Positions 6,895 to 14,447 of a stretch of 64,000 nucleotides of DNA are shown piece by piece. Under the pieces are notes generated by a model that saw nothing but the letters and a program-made list of their open reading frames with translations, did no database searches and had not been told where the DNA came from. This DNA comes from Kibdelosporangium persicum (lineage in GTDB: Bacteria; Actinomycetota; Actinomycetes; Mycobacteriales; Pseudonocardiaceae): positions 501,987 to 565,986 of the forward strand of contig NZ_JAAATY010000001.1 of assembly GCF_013280595.1 (NCBI RefSeq). The letters are read 5' to 3'. The stretch's first letter is position 1; the number at the start of each line of letters is the position of its first letter. The position numbers and the translations under genes were made by a program.

Positions 6895-9800
6895 GAGGCC
6901 TGCCGGATCTCCGACCGCGAGCCCACGCCGAGCTTCGCCATGATCTGCCCGACGTGGGCCTGAACTGTCCGCCGGGGCAACGACATCCGGGTCGCTATTT
7001 CCGGATTGGACAGTCCATTCGCGACCATCGCGGCGATCTGCTGTTCCGCGGCCGACAGCGTCTCCCAGTGGTTGCCCCCGGCGCCGGGGACGGCGTGCAT
7101 GGGTTCGCGGATGCCGAACTCGCTCATCCGGGTCTTCGCGCGGGCACGGTCCCCATGGGCACCCAGGTCGACGTAGATCCGGATCGCTTCGCCGTACGCG
7201 GCCATCGCGTCGGTTCGCGCGTCGCGTGCGGCCAGCAGCACCGCCGCGTCCTCCAAGGCGGCGGCCAGTTCGACCGGACGCCCGACCGTCCGGTAGTGGT
7301 CCACGGCCACCAGCGCGGGTTCCGGATCGCGTGTGGCCAGGGCTCTGCAACGGTGCAAGGCCGCGTACGCACGGGCCGGCACCAGCTCACGGTCGGCTTC
7401 CATTTCGGCGATCGCCACGGCGTCGTCAACGAGCGCCGAATCGTGCGCCTGGGACAACCTGATGATCTCCGGGAGCCATTGGTGGCGCAGCATCATCTCC
7501 GCATAGGCCGGGTCGAGCACGGGCGCGAACTCCGCCAGCGCGCCCGGGATGTCGCCGCGCTGGGTCGCCGCCAACGCACGGGCCGCCAGCAGGAAGTCCT
7601 GGCTTTCCCGCTCCGAGTCGGTGATCACCAGGTAGCGTTCGGCCGCGTCGAGGTTCGCCACGAGCCCGGCGCGGTCGCCCCTGCGGCCCGCGATCAACGC
7701 CGACACGCCGTGCAGCAACAGCCCTGCCGGACCGGCGTCCATCAGGCCCGCGTACGTGATCGCCGGGCCGTCCTCGGTGATGGCGTCCAGTTCGTACAGT
7801 GCTTCGTCCCAGCGCCCGGTCCAGTAGTAGTGCACGGCCGCGGCGACCTGCGGACCGGCCGGCAACCGGTGCTCGACCATGAGTTCGTTGGCGGCGCGCA
7901 GGTTTTCGTCCGCGTCGGCCATCCGGTCGAGGTTCTGCAACGTGAAGAGCCGGTTGTCCAGCAGGTCGAAATGCATGCCCGCGAGGCCGGAATCGCCGCG
8001 CACCGCGTCGATCGCCGCGTCGACGTGCCGCAACGCTGTCTCGTGGTCGCGCCGGATCGTCGCCACGAGCCAGCGGCTCTGCAACGCGTGCGCGACGAGT
8101 CCCGCTTCGTCGTTCGCCTTGGCCTTCTCGTACGCCTCGCGGGCGGTGACCTCCAGAACGTCCAGGTCTGAGATGTCCCTGCGCACATGGGCGAGCATGA
8201 ACTTGCGCCGCTGCCGCCACTCCTCGGGCACCACTTCGTCCACTTCGGACTCTGTGAGGACGCGGATCGCGTCCTCACGTCGCCCGCCGCGGTAGATGAT
8301 CGCCGCGAGCAGTTGCCGGAGTTCCTCGGAGCGCACCGGGTCGGTCGAGATCGCCAGCGCTTCCCTGGTCTGGTCCTCCGAGTCCCGGGTGAGCCGGAAG
8401 TGCACCCGGACCAACGCGGCCAACAGGACCTCCCGCGCCGGGTCGGCCTGGTCCATCGCCGCGAGGACGGCTTCGAGCAGGTCGGACGCGATCAACGGCG
8501 CGTGGTTGGCGATCTCCGTGACGTGGGTGACCAGCCAGCCCGGCACCCAGGATTCGAGGCTGGACAAGGCGGCCACCAGTTGTTCGGCGACCCGGATCGC
8601 GGGCGCGTCCGCCGCCGCCAGCGCCTTGGCCGCCTCGCGGTGCAACACGACCCGCACGGCCGGGGAGATTCCACTGTGGATCGCCTCGCGCATCAACGGG
8701 TGCCGGAACACCAGGCGCGGTCCTTCGCCGAAGACCACGTTGGCGTCCACCGCGTCGACGAGCGCCTCGCGCAGATCCGCGGCCGGGCGGCCGGTCAGCG
8801 CCACCACGTTGTCCATTGTGGCCTCGGGACCGAGCACGGCCATCCACCGCAGGACTTCGTGTGTCCCTTGGGGCAGCGCGCCACAGGTGCGCTCGACGGC
8901 GTCCGCGAGTGATCTCGGCGCCGCCTCGACCCGCGACTGGTCGATGTGCGCGACGCCGTCGACCAGGTCGACCGCCGCGTCACGGACCAGTCCGTTGACC
9001 ATTTCCCTCAGGTAGAGCGGGTTTCCGCCGGCCCGGTCGGCGACCCGGCGCAGCAGTTTGCCCGGTGTGGCCCCGACCAGGTGGCCCGTCAGCGACTCGA
9101 CGTCGTCGGGCGGCAACGGCTCCATGGCGATCAGCTGGGCACGGGACCGCAACTGGTCGAGCTCCGCACGGCCGTGGCCGGTCCGCGAGCACGTCACCAG
9201 CAGCAGCGGCAACTGCCGGGTCGCCGCGGACAAGCGCCGCCAGACGTGCACGCTGGCCTCGTCGGCCCATTGCACGTCGTCGATCACCAGGACCACGGGT
9301 CCGTGCGCGCACATCCGGTCGACCAGCGCGAGCATCCGGTCGACGGCGCCGGAGATCGGGTCGTCCTCGTCGCGGCCGGTGTGGACCTGCAGATGGCGGG
9401 CCAGGTCCGCGCGGTCGCTGTCCGGGGACTTCACCGTGATGCCCAAGCATTCCATGATCAGCCGGAGCGGGAACCGGACGTCCGGCTCGTCGGCGATCGC
9501 CCAGCCGAGCTGGCAGCCCTGGCCCTGGACCTTGCCCACCGCCTCGATCAGCAGCTCCGACTTGCCGATGCCGGGATCGCCCTCGATCCAGACCATGCCG
9601 CCGCGTCCGGCGAGCACGTCGGTCACCCGGTCGCGCAGCTTCGCCACCTCGGTCGCACGGCCGACGAACAGCCGCGTCTCGCTGTTGGCGATGGCGGCGA
9701 CGTGCGCGGGCATCACCGACAACGGCACGACCGTGCGTTCGTTGCCCGCCAGAATCTCCGCATGCACCTGACGCAATCCCGGGCCCGGCCCGGTGCCCAG

Positions 9801-10463
9801 CTCGCGCAGGAGCGTCTCGCGGGTTTCCTGGAACACGGCCAGCGCCTCGGCGTGCCGTCCGCTGCGCGCGAGCGCCAGCATCAGCAGCTCCCGCAACGAT
9901 TCCCGCAACGGGTGCTCACGGACCAACGTGCCCAGGTCGGCGGCGAGTTCGACGTGCTGCCCCAGCTCGAGCCGCGCTTTGGCGGACGCTTCGGCCGCAC
10001 GCAGCCACGACTCCGTCAGCCTCGTCCGTTCCTGCGCGGCGAAGGGCCCGGGAATCCCGGCCAGCGCCTCGCCGCGCCACAGGCTCAGCGCTTCGCTCAG
10101 TGTCGCGGCGGCCTTGGCGGTGGCGGATTCCCGGCCGGCCCGGGCGGTCAACGTGTCGAAGATCGTGATGTCGACCCGGTCGGATGGCAGCCGCAGCGTG
10201 TAACCGTTGTCCGCGGACGCCAGCACGTCCTTGCCCAGGATCTTGCGCAGGTTCGAGATGTAGAGGTAGACGGCGCTGGCCGCGCTGTGCGGAGCGGCCT
10301 CGCCCCAGACCGCGTCGATCAGCTCCGCACGAGACACCACCTGGCCCGCGCGCACGGCCAGGACAGCGAGCACCGCTCGTTGCCGGGGCGGTCCCAGCTG
10401 AAGCTCGACGTCGCCGTCGACCGCGCTGACCGGGCCCAGCAACTGGACACGTAACCCCGACAC
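6891..10463 (-). CDS. SARP-STAND ATPase-LuxR hybrid regulator (module 1)
   Basis: About 1190 residues. Domains in order: OmpR-like winged helix (1-95; VYLYISNLRKIL), BTAD (about 100-250), ATPase with Walker A GDPGIGKS near 295 and Walker B VLVIDDVQWAD near 390, a long TPR-like helical region, and a C-terminal LuxR HTH (about 1125-1190; LSNPEIATRMSLPRRTVQAH). SARP-LAL hybrids of this size (PimR type) are cluster-situated activators of polyketide and other antibiotic pathways. The frame stays open upstream, so the GTG start is chosen from the conserved beginning LRVQLLGPV and a TAGCCT -10 element seven bases before it. It overlaps the stop of the LuxR gene tail to tail. Confidence 0.85.
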   Translation of the reverse strand: MSGLRVQLLGPVSAVDGDVELQLGPPRQRAVLAVLAVRAGQVVSRAELIDAVWGEAAPHSAASAVYLYISNLRKILGKDVLASADNGYTLRLPSDRVDITIFDTLTARAGRESATAKAAATLSEALSLWRGEALAGIPGPFAAQERTRLTESWLRAAEASAKARLELGQHVELAADLGTLVREHPLRESLRELLMLALARSGRHAEALAVFQETRETLLRELGTGPGPGLRQVHAEILAGNERTVVPLSVMPAHVAAIANSETRLFVGRATEVAKLRDRVTDVLAGRGGMVWIEGDPGIGKSELLIEAVGKVQGQGCQLGWAIADEPDVRFPLRLIMECLGITVKSPDSDRADLARHLQVHTGRDEDDPISGAVDRMLALVDRMCAHGPVVLVIDDVQWADEASVHVWRRLSAATRQLPLLLVTCSRTGHGRAELDQLRSRAQLIAMEPLPPDDVESLTGHLVGATPGKLLRRVADRAGGNPLYLREMVNGLVRDAAVDLVDGVAHIDQSRVEAAPRSLADAVERTCGALPQGTHEVLRWMAVLGPEATMDNVVALTGRPAADLREALVDAVDANVVFGEGPRLVFRHPLMREAIHSGISPAVRVVLHREAAKALAAADAPAIRVAEQLVAALSSLESWVPGWLVTHVTEIANHAPLIASDLLEAVLAAMDQADPAREVLLAALVRVHFRLTRDSEDQTREALAISTDPVRSEELRQLLAAIIYRGGRREDAIRVLTESEVDEVVPEEWRQRRKFMLAHVRRDISDLDVLEVTAREAYEKAKANDEAGLVAHALQSRWLVATIRRDHETALRHVDAAIDAVRGDSGLAGMHFDLLDNRLFTLQNLDRMADADENLRAANELMVEHRLPAGPQVAAAVHYYWTGRWDEALYELDAITEDGPAITYAGLMDAGPAGLLLHGVSALIAGRRGDRAGLVANLDAAERYLVITDSERESQDFLLAARALAATQRGDIPGALAEFAPVLDPAYAEMMLRHQWLPEIIRLSQAHDSALVDDAVAIAEMEADRELVPARAYAALHRCRALATRDPEPALVAVDHYRTVGRPVELAAALEDAAVLLAARDARTDAMAAYGEAIRIYVDLGAHGDRARAKTRMSEFGIREPMHAVPGAGGNHWETLSAAEQQIAAMVANGLSNPEIATRMSLPRRTVQAHVGQIMAKLGVGSRSEIRQAS

Positions 10464-10470
10464 AACGCAC

Positions 10471-10497
10471 AGGCTACCGGGAGTGAGAGCGCTTACA
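10471..10497 (-). promoter_or_regulatory. Probable leaderless promoter with LacI-type operator-like site
   Basis: On the minus strand TAGCCT (10476-10471) ends seven bases before the GTG of the SARP gene. Just upstream, 10484-10497 reads TGAGAGCGCTTACA on the plus strand, matching the LacI-family pattern TGnnAnCGnTnnCA and sharing its first ten bases with the perfect palindrome at 1671. Confidence 0.4.
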
Positions 10498-10504
10498 CCA
10501 ACGG

Positions 10505-11230
10505 TCAGCGGGCTGGTACGCCGGAAACGCCGCTTTCGTCCGGCCGGGTCGCGCTCGCCACGAACATGGGCAGCGCGAGGAACAGCCTGCCGGTCCGGGC
10601 CCGCTCGGCCTGCTCGGCCTGCCAGTCCTGGTCGTCGGTGAGGTTTCCGATCACCGGCAGCACGGCCGGATCCGTCCACACCATGGTGTGCACCTCCACG
10701 GCGACGTCCTGGAAGCCGTTGTCCAGCAGGTAGTTCCGGTAGTGGCGGGCCGCGTGGGGCGTGGCGATGGCGTCCGCGCGGTCGTGCACGACCTGCCGGG
10801 TCCGGGACGGGTCGTCCGAGGCGATCACGAACGTGTCCCAGTCCTGGCCCACCAGGACGATCCGGCCGCCGGGCGCGAGCACGCGGTACGCCTCGGCCAC
10901 CGCCCGTGCGGGGTCGTCGAGGGCGTGCAGCACCTTGTCCGCCCGGTAGCCCAGGACGTCGCGGACCGGCAGGTCGTAGGCGTCGCCCACGCGGAAGTCG
11001 TGCGGCCACCGGGCCTTGGCCGCCTCGATCATCTGCGGGCTGACGTCGACACCGATCGGGCCGGCCCCGAGGGCGGCCAGTTCGTCGACGGCACGGCCGG
11101 TGCCGCAGCCGACGTCCACGACGGGCGCGCCTTCGGGCAGGTCGAGCAGTTCGTACGTGCGGGCGCGCAGCTCGGGCGCACCGGGCAGGCTGTCGGCGAG
11201 GTCGAGGATGGGGATCAACGAAGTGGACAT
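10505..11230 (-). CDS. Class I SAM-dependent methyltransferase
   Basis: 241 residues. VVDVGCGTGRAVDEL is the glycine-rich SAM motif I, GPIGVDVSPQMIEAA the acidic motif, and RVLAPGGRIVLVG motif IV-like, so it is a Rossmann-fold methyltransferase of the UbiE/type 11 kind. The substrate is unknown. The ATG at 11230 is chosen because a MerR-type promoter places transcription start at this codon; an ATG three codons upstream is possible. It is divergent from a MerR regulator whose operator lies in the shared promoter, so expression is probably MerR-controlled. Confidence 0.8.
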   Translation of the reverse strand: MSTSLIPILDLADSLPGAPELRARTYELLDLPEGAPVVDVGCGTGRAVDELAALGAGPIGVDVSPQMIEAAKARWPHDFRVGDAYDLPVRDVLGYRADKVLHALDDPARAVAEAYRVLAPGGRIVLVGQDWDTFVIASDDPSRTRQVVHDRADAIATPHAARHYRNYLLDNGFQDVAVEVHTMVWTDPAVLPVIGNLTDDQDWQAEQAERARTGRLFLALPMFVASATRPDESGVSGVPAR

Positions 11231-11237
11231 GCCCGCC

Positions 11238-11268
11238 ATGCTGGGACTTAATGTCGACATGAAGTCAA
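11238..11268 (-). promoter_or_regulatory. MerR-type promoter and operator of the methyltransferase gene
   Basis: On the minus strand, -35 TTGACT (11268-11263) and -10 CAGCAT (11243-11238) are 19 bp apart, the long spacer typical of MerR-activated promoters. The spacer carries a 22-bp dyad (11245-11266; arms GACTT and AAGTC around ATGTCGACAT) with one mismatch. The dyad also covers the MerR start codon. Confidence 0.7.
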
Positions 11269-11648
11269 GCGAGATCGGGCCGGTCGCCGCGCGCTTCGGC
11301 CTGGCCACCCACGTTCTGCGGCACTGGGAGTCGGTGGGCCTGCTCGCGCCCGAGCGGCAGGGCGACCGCCGCCGCTACCGGCAGGACGATCTCGACCGGA
11401 TCGCGATCATCCTGCACGCGAAGGAAGCGGGGTTCAGCCTGGAGGACATCCGGGAGATGTTCGTCGACGGCGACCCGGCCGACCGCAAGGAGATCATGCG
11501 CCGGCACCGGGCCGACCTCGCCGAACGCATCGCCGCGCTGCAGGCGGCGCTCGCGCTGGTCGAGAAGGGATTGGCCTGCGAGCACGAGGACATCACCCAG
11601 TGCCCCACCTTCCTCAGGGCGATCGGGCTGGCTAGAAGTCCACGCTGA
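11259..11648 (+). CDS. MerR-family transcriptional regulator
   Basis: 129 residues with an N-terminal MerR winged helix (IGPVAARFGLATHVLRHWE, GDRRRYRQDDLDRI) and a dimerisation helix, then a short tail with two cysteines (ACEHEDITQC). The tail is too short for a drug-binding domain; the cysteines could sense metal or redox state, but this is inference. The ATG lies inside the operator of the divergent methyltransferase promoter, so the gene is probably leaderless and autoregulated. Its 3' end overlaps the convergent sodC-like gene by 17 bases. Confidence 0.8.
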   Translation: MKSSEIGPVAARFGLATHVLRHWESVGLLAPERQGDRRRYRQDDLDRIAIILHAKEAGFSLEDIREMFVDGDPADRKEIMRRHRADLAERIAALQAALALVEKGLACEHEDITQCPTFLRAIGLARSPR

Positions 11649-12192
11649 GGCACGCCAACCGGGCCCCGGCGGTGCCCGCGTGTCCCGGCTCGGTGTGCGT
11701 GTGCGTCTCGTGGATCACCACGGACGAGGCCTCCCGCCCGTCGAAGCGCCACGGCACCCGGGCCACCGCGAAGGCGTTGCCCTGGCGGTCGGTCGTGAAG
11801 TCGAGCCAGACCTCGTTGCGCGGGTTGGCGTAGGCCGGGTCGACGGACGGCTGGACGGGGTCCTTCTTGTCCTGGAAGTGCGGGCCTGAGTCGGCAGGCG
11901 CCGCCCCGCACGGCTTGACGTGCACGTGCGCGCCGTACTCACGTTCGGGCAGCAGTCCCCGCGTGGTCAGCAGCACGGTCGTGCCCTGCGGAGCCTCGAC
12001 GCCCACCACCGACAGCACGGCGCCTGCGGGAGCGAGTTCCTGGTTGTAGGTGACGCCTTCGGCGCCCGGGTGGTACGGCTGGATCTCCGACGACGCACTG
12101 GTCACCCGCAGGGACGGGATCTCCGCGGCGGACGCCGTGCCACCGAGCAGCACAGCAGCGGGAACGATCGCGGCCAAGGCCAGGTAACGCAT
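11632..12192 (-). CDS. sodC: Exported Cu-type superoxide dismutase (SodC family)
   Basis: 186 residues with an N-terminal signal peptide (about 1-24, ending ASAA). AHVHVKPCG supplies the two first copper histidines, SGPHFQD the bridging-type histidine and VVIHETHTH the last copper histidine. The C-terminal GARLACLSV carries the disulphide cysteine partner of KPCG. The loop that binds zinc in most SodC proteins (NPHGxxHG) is missing, a feature also known for the M. tuberculosis enzyme. GGAGGAG lies five bases before the ATG. The gene follows the nitrile hydratase genes on the same strand after about 100 bases. Confidence 0.8.
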   Translation of the reverse strand: MRYLALAAIVPAAVLLGGTASAAEIPSLRVTSASSEIQPYHPGAEGVTYNQELAPAGAVLSVVGVEAPQGTTVLLTTRGLLPEREYGAHVHVKPCGAAPADSGPHFQDKKDPVQPSVDPAYANPRNEVWLDFTTDRQGNAFAVARVPWRFDGREASSVVIHETHTHTEPGHAGTAGARLACLSVDF

Positions 12193-12291
12193 GGTCACTC
12201 CTCCACTGGGGACACTCTGTGTGGATAGTGCCCCATCCAGCGGCTCGGCGCCGAACAGCCGCCCGTTGTCCACCATCCGGAGTAACAGGAC

Positions 12292-12882
12292 CTAGACGGG
12301 CGCGGTGCCGATCAGGCCGTTGCGGGTGACCAGGGCGGCGAGTTGCTCCTCGGCCAGGTTCTCCGTCCCGGGTGGACGGTTGGGGACGACCAGGTAGCGG
12401 GTCTCCGCGTTGGCGTCCCACACCTTGATCTCGACCTCGGGCCGCAGCTCGAAGCCGAACTCACGGAGCACCTCCCTGGGCTCGCGGACCACTCGCGACC
12501 GGTAGCTCTCGCTCTTGTACCAGGTCGGCGACGGGCCGAGCAGCGCGAGCGGATAACACGAACACAGCGTGCACACGACCACGTTGTGCTCACGGTCGGT
12601 GTTGGCCACGACCTGGAGGTCCTGCACCTGAAGCCCGCCACGCATGGACAGGTCGAGCTCGGCGATCACGGCCGGGGCGTCGGCCAGCAGGCGGGCACCG
12701 AAATCCGGGTCCGTCCACGCCCTGGCGACTATGCGTGCGCCGTTGGCCGGTGACGCCCGGTTGAGGTACGCCGCCAGCGTCTCGTCGAGCGCGCCGGGGA
12801 TGACCAGGCCGCGTTCCTCCAGCAGGCGCTCCAGGTGGCGGACTCTCGCCGCGATCGGCGCGTCCGAGTGGTCCCCGCTCAC
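12292..12882 (-). CDS. Nitrile hydratase alpha subunit, cobalt type
   Basis: 196 residues. The metal-binding claw VCTLCSCYP gives Cys104, Cys107, Ser108 and Cys109; Thr after the first Cys is the signature of Co-type enzymes (Fe-type has Ser). It hydrates nitriles to amides, with two claw cysteines normally oxidised. The GTG at 12882 is chosen because it overlaps the stop of the upstream gene (GTGA), a translational coupling. A longer reading frame to 12906 is less likely. The beta subunit is encoded by two separate upstream genes, giving a three-gene layout like thiocyanate hydrolase and toyocamycin nitrile hydratase. Confidence 0.9.
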   Translation of the reverse strand: MSGDHSDAPIAARVRHLERLLEERGLVIPGALDETLAAYLNRASPANGARIVARAWTDPDFGARLLADAPAVIAELDLSMRGGLQVQDLQVVANTDREHNVVVCTLCSCYPLALLGPSPTWYKSESYRSRVVREPREVLREFGFELRPEVEIKVWDANAETRYLVVPNRPPGTENLAEEQLAALVTRNGLIGTAPV

Positions 12883-13142
12883 GGCCGCTCCAGGTAGCTC
12901 TGCCACATGCTGAGCGTCACCGAGTGGTCCCCCGTGCCGAACAGGTCCTGGGCCGCGAACCGGACCGCGTAGACCATCTCCTCCGGCGAGGAGATGCCCC
13001 GGATGACGTCGTCGGGCAGCCGGTGTGTGCCCTGGAACCGCACGACGGTGCCGACCACGCCGCGGGCGTACGCCGGCAGCCGCGTGTGGTGCGAGGGGTC
13101 GACGCTCTTCGCCCGGACCCGGTCACCCGTCGCGAAGGTCAT
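12879..13142 (-). CDS. Nitrile hydratase beta subunit, C-terminal half (SH3-like)
   Basis: 87 residues corresponding to the C-terminal SH3-like barrel of nitrile hydratase beta: FATGDRVRAK, HHTRLPAYARGVVGTVV, HRLPDD and VYAVRFAAQDLFG are the conserved elements. It starts inside the preceding half-gene (20-base overlap) and its stop overlaps the alpha start. All three should form one heteromeric enzyme. Confidence 0.85.
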   Translation of the reverse strand: MTFATGDRVRAKSVDPSHHTRLPAYARGVVGTVVRFQGTHRLPDDVIRGISSPEEMVYAVRFAAQDLFGTGDHSVTLSMWQSYLERP

Positions 13143-13416
13143 CCAGCTCCTCCTCGGTGAAGACGCCCTTCTCGATCAGCAGTGCGCGGATCGCCAGGAA
13201 CCAGCGCTGGTAGTAGGACGACGCGAGGTACTGACCGGGTGGCAGCCGCTCGACCGCGTCGCGGAACTCGTCGATCTGGTAGACGCCCTGCCGGACCAGC
13301 GTGCTGTTCAGCGCGAAGACGTGTGCCTCCCAGTCCGCGTGGAAGGGCGGCTCGTCCTGCTCGGCGACGATCTGGCCGAAGCCGTACATGCCCCCGACGT
13401 CGTTGATCCGGCTCAT
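13123..13416 (-). CDS. Nitrile hydratase beta subunit, N-terminal half (or activator-like)
   Basis: 97 residues beginning MSRINDVGGMYGFG, the conserved N-terminus of nitrile hydratase beta, followed by PPFHADWEAHVFAL and YYQRWFLAIRALL helices. Full-length beta subunits continue in one chain; here the other half is the next gene. Activator proteins of Co-type enzymes are homologous to the same N-terminal region and similar in size, and no other activator gene is visible, so this protein might also help cobalt insertion. First gene of the operon beta-N, beta-C, alpha. Confidence 0.85.
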   Translation of the reverse strand: MSRINDVGGMYGFGQIVAEQDEPPFHADWEAHVFALNSTLVRQGVYQIDEFRDAVERLPPGQYLASSYYQRWFLAIRALLIEKGVFTEEELDDLRDG

Positions 13417-13483
13417 GATTTGATGTTAACTCTGGGAACAAGACCCTCACGTCATTTCCGGGCCGCTGGGGTAACCTCGATGA

Positions 13484-13669
13484 ATGGCGACCAGATCACG
13501 GCTGCGCGAGGCACTGACCCTCACGGCGGTGCTCGGTTTCATTTACCTGGTCGCGATCTTCTTCGCGGCGACCGGCGGCCAGATCGACTACGTCTACGCC
13601 TGGATCACCGGGCCCGCCGCGATGGTGGTCGGTCTCGCCTTGATTCTGAGGTGCCGTCCCGGCCGGTGA
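13484..13669 (+). CDS. Small two-helix membrane protein
   Basis: 61 residues with two predicted membrane segments (about 12-31 and 39-56) and basic ends. No family recognised. It lies 19 bases upstream of a K+ channel gene on the same strand and may be co-transcribed with it. Divergent from the nitrile hydratase operon. Confidence 0.55.
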   Translation: MATRSRLREALTLTAVLGFIYLVAIFFAATGGQIDYVYAWITGPAAMVVGLALILRCRPGR

Positions 13670-13688
13670 CGGCGGTTAAAGTGGCGCG

Positions 13689-14447
13689 GTGACCGAGCAG
13701 CGACTGTCCACCTGGGAAACACGGACGGAATGGCCGATGGCCGTGCTCGCGGCGGCCTTCCTTGTCGCCTATGCCTGGCAGGTACTGCACCTGAGCGCGC
13801 CCGCGTGGCTGCACCTCGCGCTGGAGATCGCGCTGTGGGTGATCTGGCTGGTCTTCGCCGCGGACTACGTGATCAGGCTGATGCTGGCGGAGCGGAAACT
13901 GCGCTTCGTCTGGCGGCACCTGTTCGATTTGCTGGCCGTCGCGCTGCCGATGGTCCGCCAACTGCGGGCGTTGCGTGTCGTCACCGTGCTCCGGGTGCTC
14001 AACCGCAAGGCTTCGACGGCCTTCCGCGGCCGGGTGGCGATTTATGTCGGGATAGTGACGCTGTTGGTGAGTTTCGCGGCGGCGATCGCGGTGCTGGATG
14101 CCGAACGCGGCAATCCGGATGCCGGAATCGACTCGTTCGGGAAAGCGCTGTGGTGGACGCTCACCACGATCTCCACGGTCGGCTACGGCGATGTTTATCC
14201 GACGACATGGGAAGGCAGGCTGGTGGCGGCCAGCCTGATGATCGGCGGGATCGCGCTGCTCGGTGTGATCACCGGAATGATCGCGTCGTGGTTCCTGGAA
14301 CGCATCCAGCAAACCGAGGACACGGTGAACAAAACCGTGCGGGCCACCGTTCACCAGGAGACCGACGAACTGCACGTCGAACTGGTGACGCTGCGCGAGG
14401 AGGTCAGCAGGCTGCGCGAGCAGCTGGCGAACCAGAAACCTTCCTAA
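13689..14447 (+). CDS. Voltage-gated-like potassium channel
   Basis: 252 residues. An S1-S4-like bundle occupies about 15-110, with an Arg-rich S4-like stretch (RQLRALRVVTVLRVLNRK). The pore helix and selectivity filter TVGYGD (residues 163-168) are followed by the inner helix, then a C-terminal coiled coil (ELHVELVTLREEVSRLREQL). This layout matches prokaryotic Kv channels. Starts at GTG. The stop overlaps the convergent radical SAM gene by four bases. Confidence 0.9.
   Translation: MTEQRLSTWETRTEWPMAVLAAAFLVAYAWQVLHLSAPAWLHLALEIALWVIWLVFAADYVIRLMLAERKLRFVWRHLFDLLAVALPMVRQLRALRVVTVLRVLNRKASTAFRGRVAIYVGIVTLLVSFAAAIAVLDAERGNPDAGIDSFGKALWWTLTTISTVGYGDVYPTTWEGRLVAASLMIGGIALLGVITGMIASWFLERIQQTEDTVNKTVRATVHQETDELHVELVTLREEVSRLREQLANQKPS

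Noticed and set aside
12292-12882. Alpha subunit of nitrile hydratase considered as an NHLP-type RiPP leader
   Set aside because: It is full length with an intact VCTLCSC metal claw and coupled beta genes, so it is a real enzyme subunit.
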